DNA of 64,000 nt from PALSA-505 sp036502085 (lineage in GTDB: Bacteria; Actinomycetota; Actinomycetes; Streptosporangiales; Streptosporangiaceae), in NCBI GenBank assembly GCA_036502085.1, contig DASXZD010000099.1, positions 1 through 64,000 on the forward strand, given 5' to 3'. Made by a program: the position numbers and the translations under genes. Each line of letters opens with the position of its first letter. Within the stretch, counting starts at the first letter, position 1. The notes below the pieces were generated by a model. The model was given only the letters and a program-made list of their open reading frames with translations. It ran no database searches and was not told the origin of the DNA. Shown here in pieces: positions 61,936 through 64,000 of this stretch.

Positions 61936-63447
61936 CTAGCGGTACCGGCGGCCGTGCAGCAGGGTGACCAGCTTGAGGATCTTGTCCAGGTCCTGGTCGG
62001 TGCGCGAGAACGAGGTCAGGTTCACCGGCGGGCTGAACCGCTGCCTGGTGATCGCCTTGGGCCGGGTGAACTCGCGCAGCCCGTCCGCACCGTGGATGCG
62101 GCCGAACCCGGACTCGCCCACGCCGCCGAACGGCAGCGACGGCACCCCGGCGAACGCCAGCGCCGCGTTGATCGACGTCATGCCGGTGCGCAGCGTGCGC
62201 GCCGCCGTGATGGCCCGCTTCCGGTTCTTGGTGAAGACCGAGGACCCGAGCCCGTAGCGGCTCGCGTTCGCCAGCCGGACGCCTTCGTCGAGGTCCTTTA
62301 CCTGCGTCACGGTCACCGTCGGCCCGAACGTCTCCTCGGTCACCGCCCGGCTCTCCTCGGGGACGTCGGCGAGGATGATCGGCTCCACGTACGGCTCGCG
62401 GAAGCTGTCCAGGCCACCGGTCACCGGCCTGCCGTTCCTGGCCAGCGCGTCGGCCACGTGTCCCTCGATGACCTCCGCCTGCCCCGGCATGGTCATCGGC
62501 CCGTAGCTCGCTTCCCGGTCGTCGCCCGGCCTGATCGCGTCCACCCGGTCGCGCAGCTTCTCCAGGAACGTGTGGTACACCTCCGCCGCGACGTACACCC
62601 GCTCGATGCCGATGCAGGTCTGGCCGGCATTGGACATCGCGCCCCAGGCGGCCGCGTCCGCCGCCGCGTCCAGGTCCGCGTCGGTGTCCACCAGCATGGC
62701 GTCCTTGCCGCCGCATTCGGCCACGATCGGGGTGAGGTTCTGCGCCGCCGCGGCCATCACCTTGCGCGCCGTGGCGGCCGAGCCGGTGAAGGCAATCTTG
62801 TCGACGCCGCTGCTCGCCAGCGCCGCGCCGGTCTCGCCCTTCCCGGTGACCAGCTGCAGCACGGGCTGCTCGGGAATGACCTCGCTGAGCGAACTGACCA
62901 GCCAGCCGCCGACGGCCGGAGTGAACTCGCTCGGCTTAAAGATGACCGCGTTCCCGGCGGCCAGGGCGTAGGCGATCGATCCCATCGGGGTGAAGACCGG
63001 GTAGTTCCACGGCCCGATCACGGCGACCACGCCGAGCGGCTGATACTCGAGCGTGGATGCCTGGTTGAGGGAGACGAGCCCGCTGCGCACCCGCCGCGGC
63101 CCGAGCACCCGGGGCGCGTTCTTCGCCGCCCAGTCCAGGTGCGTGATGGCCAGCAGGATCTCCAGCTTGGCGTCGGCTACCGGCTTGCCCGTTTCTTCGT
63201 GCACGAGCTCGGCGAGCCGGGGCATGTACCTGGTCATGTGCGACTTCCAGGCGAGCAGCCGAAGCCGCCGTTCCTTCCAGCCCAGCCCGGCCCACCAGGG
63301 CGCCGCCTCCCTGGCCCGCTGCACCGCGGCTTCGACGTCGGCCGCGTCGCACAGCGGGAAGCTGGCGATAACCTCGGAGGTCGCCGGGTTGAGAGTGTCG
63401 AACGTGACCTCCGGCCTCGTTGTTGCCCTGGGAGCTGTCGTGACCAT
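61936..63447 (-). CDS. NAD(P)-dependent aldehyde dehydrogenase
   Basis: 503 residues from ATG 63447. Catalytic Cys in SNAGQTCIGIERV, Glu in IVAECGGKDAM, cofactor loop FTGSAATARKV and PWNYPVF are all present. The family branch is close to succinate-semialdehyde and related dehydrogenases, but the aldehyde cannot be named. Divergent from a RibD-like gene. The frame is open upstream to 63618 but those residues are not family-like. Confidence 0.92.
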   Translation of the reverse strand: MVTTAPRATTRPEVTFDTLNPATSEVIASFPLCDAADVEAAVQRAREAAPWWAGLGWKERRLRLLAWKSHMTRYMPRLAELVHEETGKPVADAKLEILLAITHLDWAAKNAPRVLGPRRVRSGLVSLNQASTLEYQPLGVVAVIGPWNYPVFTPMGSIAYALAAGNAVIFKPSEFTPAVGGWLVSSLSEVIPEQPVLQLVTGKGETGAALASSGVDKIAFTGSAATARKVMAAAAQNLTPIVAECGGKDAMLVDTDADLDAAADAAAWGAMSNAGQTCIGIERVYVAAEVYHTFLEKLRDRVDAIRPGDDREASYGPMTMPGQAEVIEGHVADALARNGRPVTGGLDSFREPYVEPIILADVPEESRAVTEETFGPTVTVTQVKDLDEGVRLANASRYGLGSSVFTKNRKRAITAARTLRTGMTSINAALAFAGVPSLPFGGVGESGFGRIHGADGLREFTRPKAITRQRFSPPVNLTSFSRTDQDLDKILKLVTLLHGRRYR

Positions 63448-63564
63448 TGCCCTCACCGCCGTAGCCGTAGCCGCTTCGAATCCCAAGTAAATCACCGGCC
63501 GGGCCGCGAAGATACCGTTCAGTAGCATTGCGTCCCGTCCGCCGCCGACCTGGAGTATCCGCCC

Positions 63565-64000
63565 GTGGCCGCACGTCCGTACCTGCTGGTCAGCTGCGCC
63601 ATGTCGGTCGACGGGCACATCGATGACGCGGGCCCGGAGCGTCTCATCCTGTCCAGCGAGGCCGACTTCGACCGGGTGGACGAGGTCCGGGCCGACTGCG
63701 ACGCGATCCTGGTCGGCGCGGCCACCATCCGCCGCGACGACCCCCGGCTGGTCATCCGCTCGGCCGCCCGCCGGGCGCGCCGCGCGGCGGCCGGCGCGGC
63801 GGAGGACCCGGTCAAGGTCACGATCACCGCGACGGGCGACCTTGACCCACGAGCCAGGTTCTTCACCGCGGGCCGCTCGCCTCGGCTCGTCTACTGCGCC
63901 CGCCCCGCGCTGGCGCCGACGCGGGCGCGGCTGTCCGGGCTGGCTGAGGTGATCGATGCCGGGGACCCGCCATCACTCGTGCGGCTTCTCGACGACCTTG
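63565..64000 (+). CDS. RibD C-terminal / dihydrofolate-reductase-like protein (cut by the window end)
   Basis: 145 codons from GTG 63565 to the edge. The start RPYLLVSCAMSVDGHIDDA and the motif CDAILVGAATIRRDDPRLVIR are diagnostic of the RibD_C reductase family, which reduces the ribosyl moiety of riboflavin precursors or other substrates with NADPH. GGAG lies 9 bp upstream of the start. The stop lies outside the window. Confidence 0.85.
   Translation, partial: MAARPYLLVSCAMSVDGHIDDAGPERLILSSEADFDRVDEVRADCDAILVGAATIRRDDPRLVIRSAARRARRAAAGAAEDPVKVTITATGDLDPRARFFTAGRSPRLVYCARPALAPTRARLSGLAEVIDAGDPPSLVRLLDDL

Overview
This is a 64 kb chromosomal stretch of a high-GC actinomycete. The gene content is typically actinobacterial: mycothiol enzymes (Mca, a maleylpyruvate-isomerase-like protein), an F420-type nitroreductase, the CysO-CysM-Mec cysteine route, a B12-dependent ribonucleotide reductase with NrdR, GTG starts, and a Scy/FilP-like DivIVA coiled-coil protein that suggests a filamentous, tip-growing organism. 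Gene order matches Streptomyces around nrdJ-nrdR-lysM-lexA and meaB-thiolase-mce-scy, and Mycobacterium around pncB-clpS-DUF2017-mec-cysO-cysM...MBL-rph-rdgB. A streptomycete relative such as Streptosporangiales is my best guess; the genus cannot be fixed from the sequence.

Layout. 1-6.7 kb: intein-bearing nrdJ, nrdR, a LysM protein and lexA, with four LexA-box-like sites at an exact 16-bp period between lysM and lexA. 6.9-8.6 kb: two proteins with Lipoprotein_15-type repeats, one secreted and one fused to a membrane domain. 8.6-12.1 kb: tandem repeats, a leucine-codon leader peptide with a terminator, then leuS. 12.1-18.2 kb: a GntR regulator and APC permease divergent from a choline/ethanolamine-kinase-like protein and a dimethylglycine/sarcosine-dehydrogenase-like enzyme. 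18.3-23.0 kb: a DUF1702 protein overlapping a ketosynthase-less AT-DH protein. 23-27 kb: redox and mycothiol enzymes, a P450 and a pterin dehydratase. 27.2-31.7 kb: a tandem glycine riboswitch driving gcvT-gcvH, then sdaA and a PLP deaminase-like protein. 32-37 kb: a ribose-type ABC transporter with a divergent LacI regulator and two matching operators. 37-41 kb: small genes, an unusual tRNA, bcp, rdgB, rph and an MBL hydrolase. 41-45 kb: a probable accessory insert (DUF222 without HNH, GNAT remnant, thioesterase). 45-49.7 kb: cysM-cysO-mec-DUF2017-clpS and, divergently, pncB and pncA. 50-56 kb: AlgH, malic enzyme, MarR, a thioredoxin-TPR protein, and an ECF sigma factor coupled to a membrane propeller protein. 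56-64 kb: DUF2127, meaB, thiolase, methylmalonyl-CoA epimerase, the Scy-like protein, an aldehyde dehydrogenase and a RibD-like gene that runs off the end.

Together the genes cover deoxynucleotide supply and SOS control, one-carbon/glycine/serine and possibly choline-derived methyl-group metabolism, cysteine and NAD salvage, propionyl/methylmalonyl-CoA handling and cell polarity. The most interesting non-routine signals are the leuS leader, the LexA operator array, the DUF1702/AT-DH pair, the short-armed tRNA with a leucine UAG anticodon, the CysO C-terminal extension and several structured leaders.
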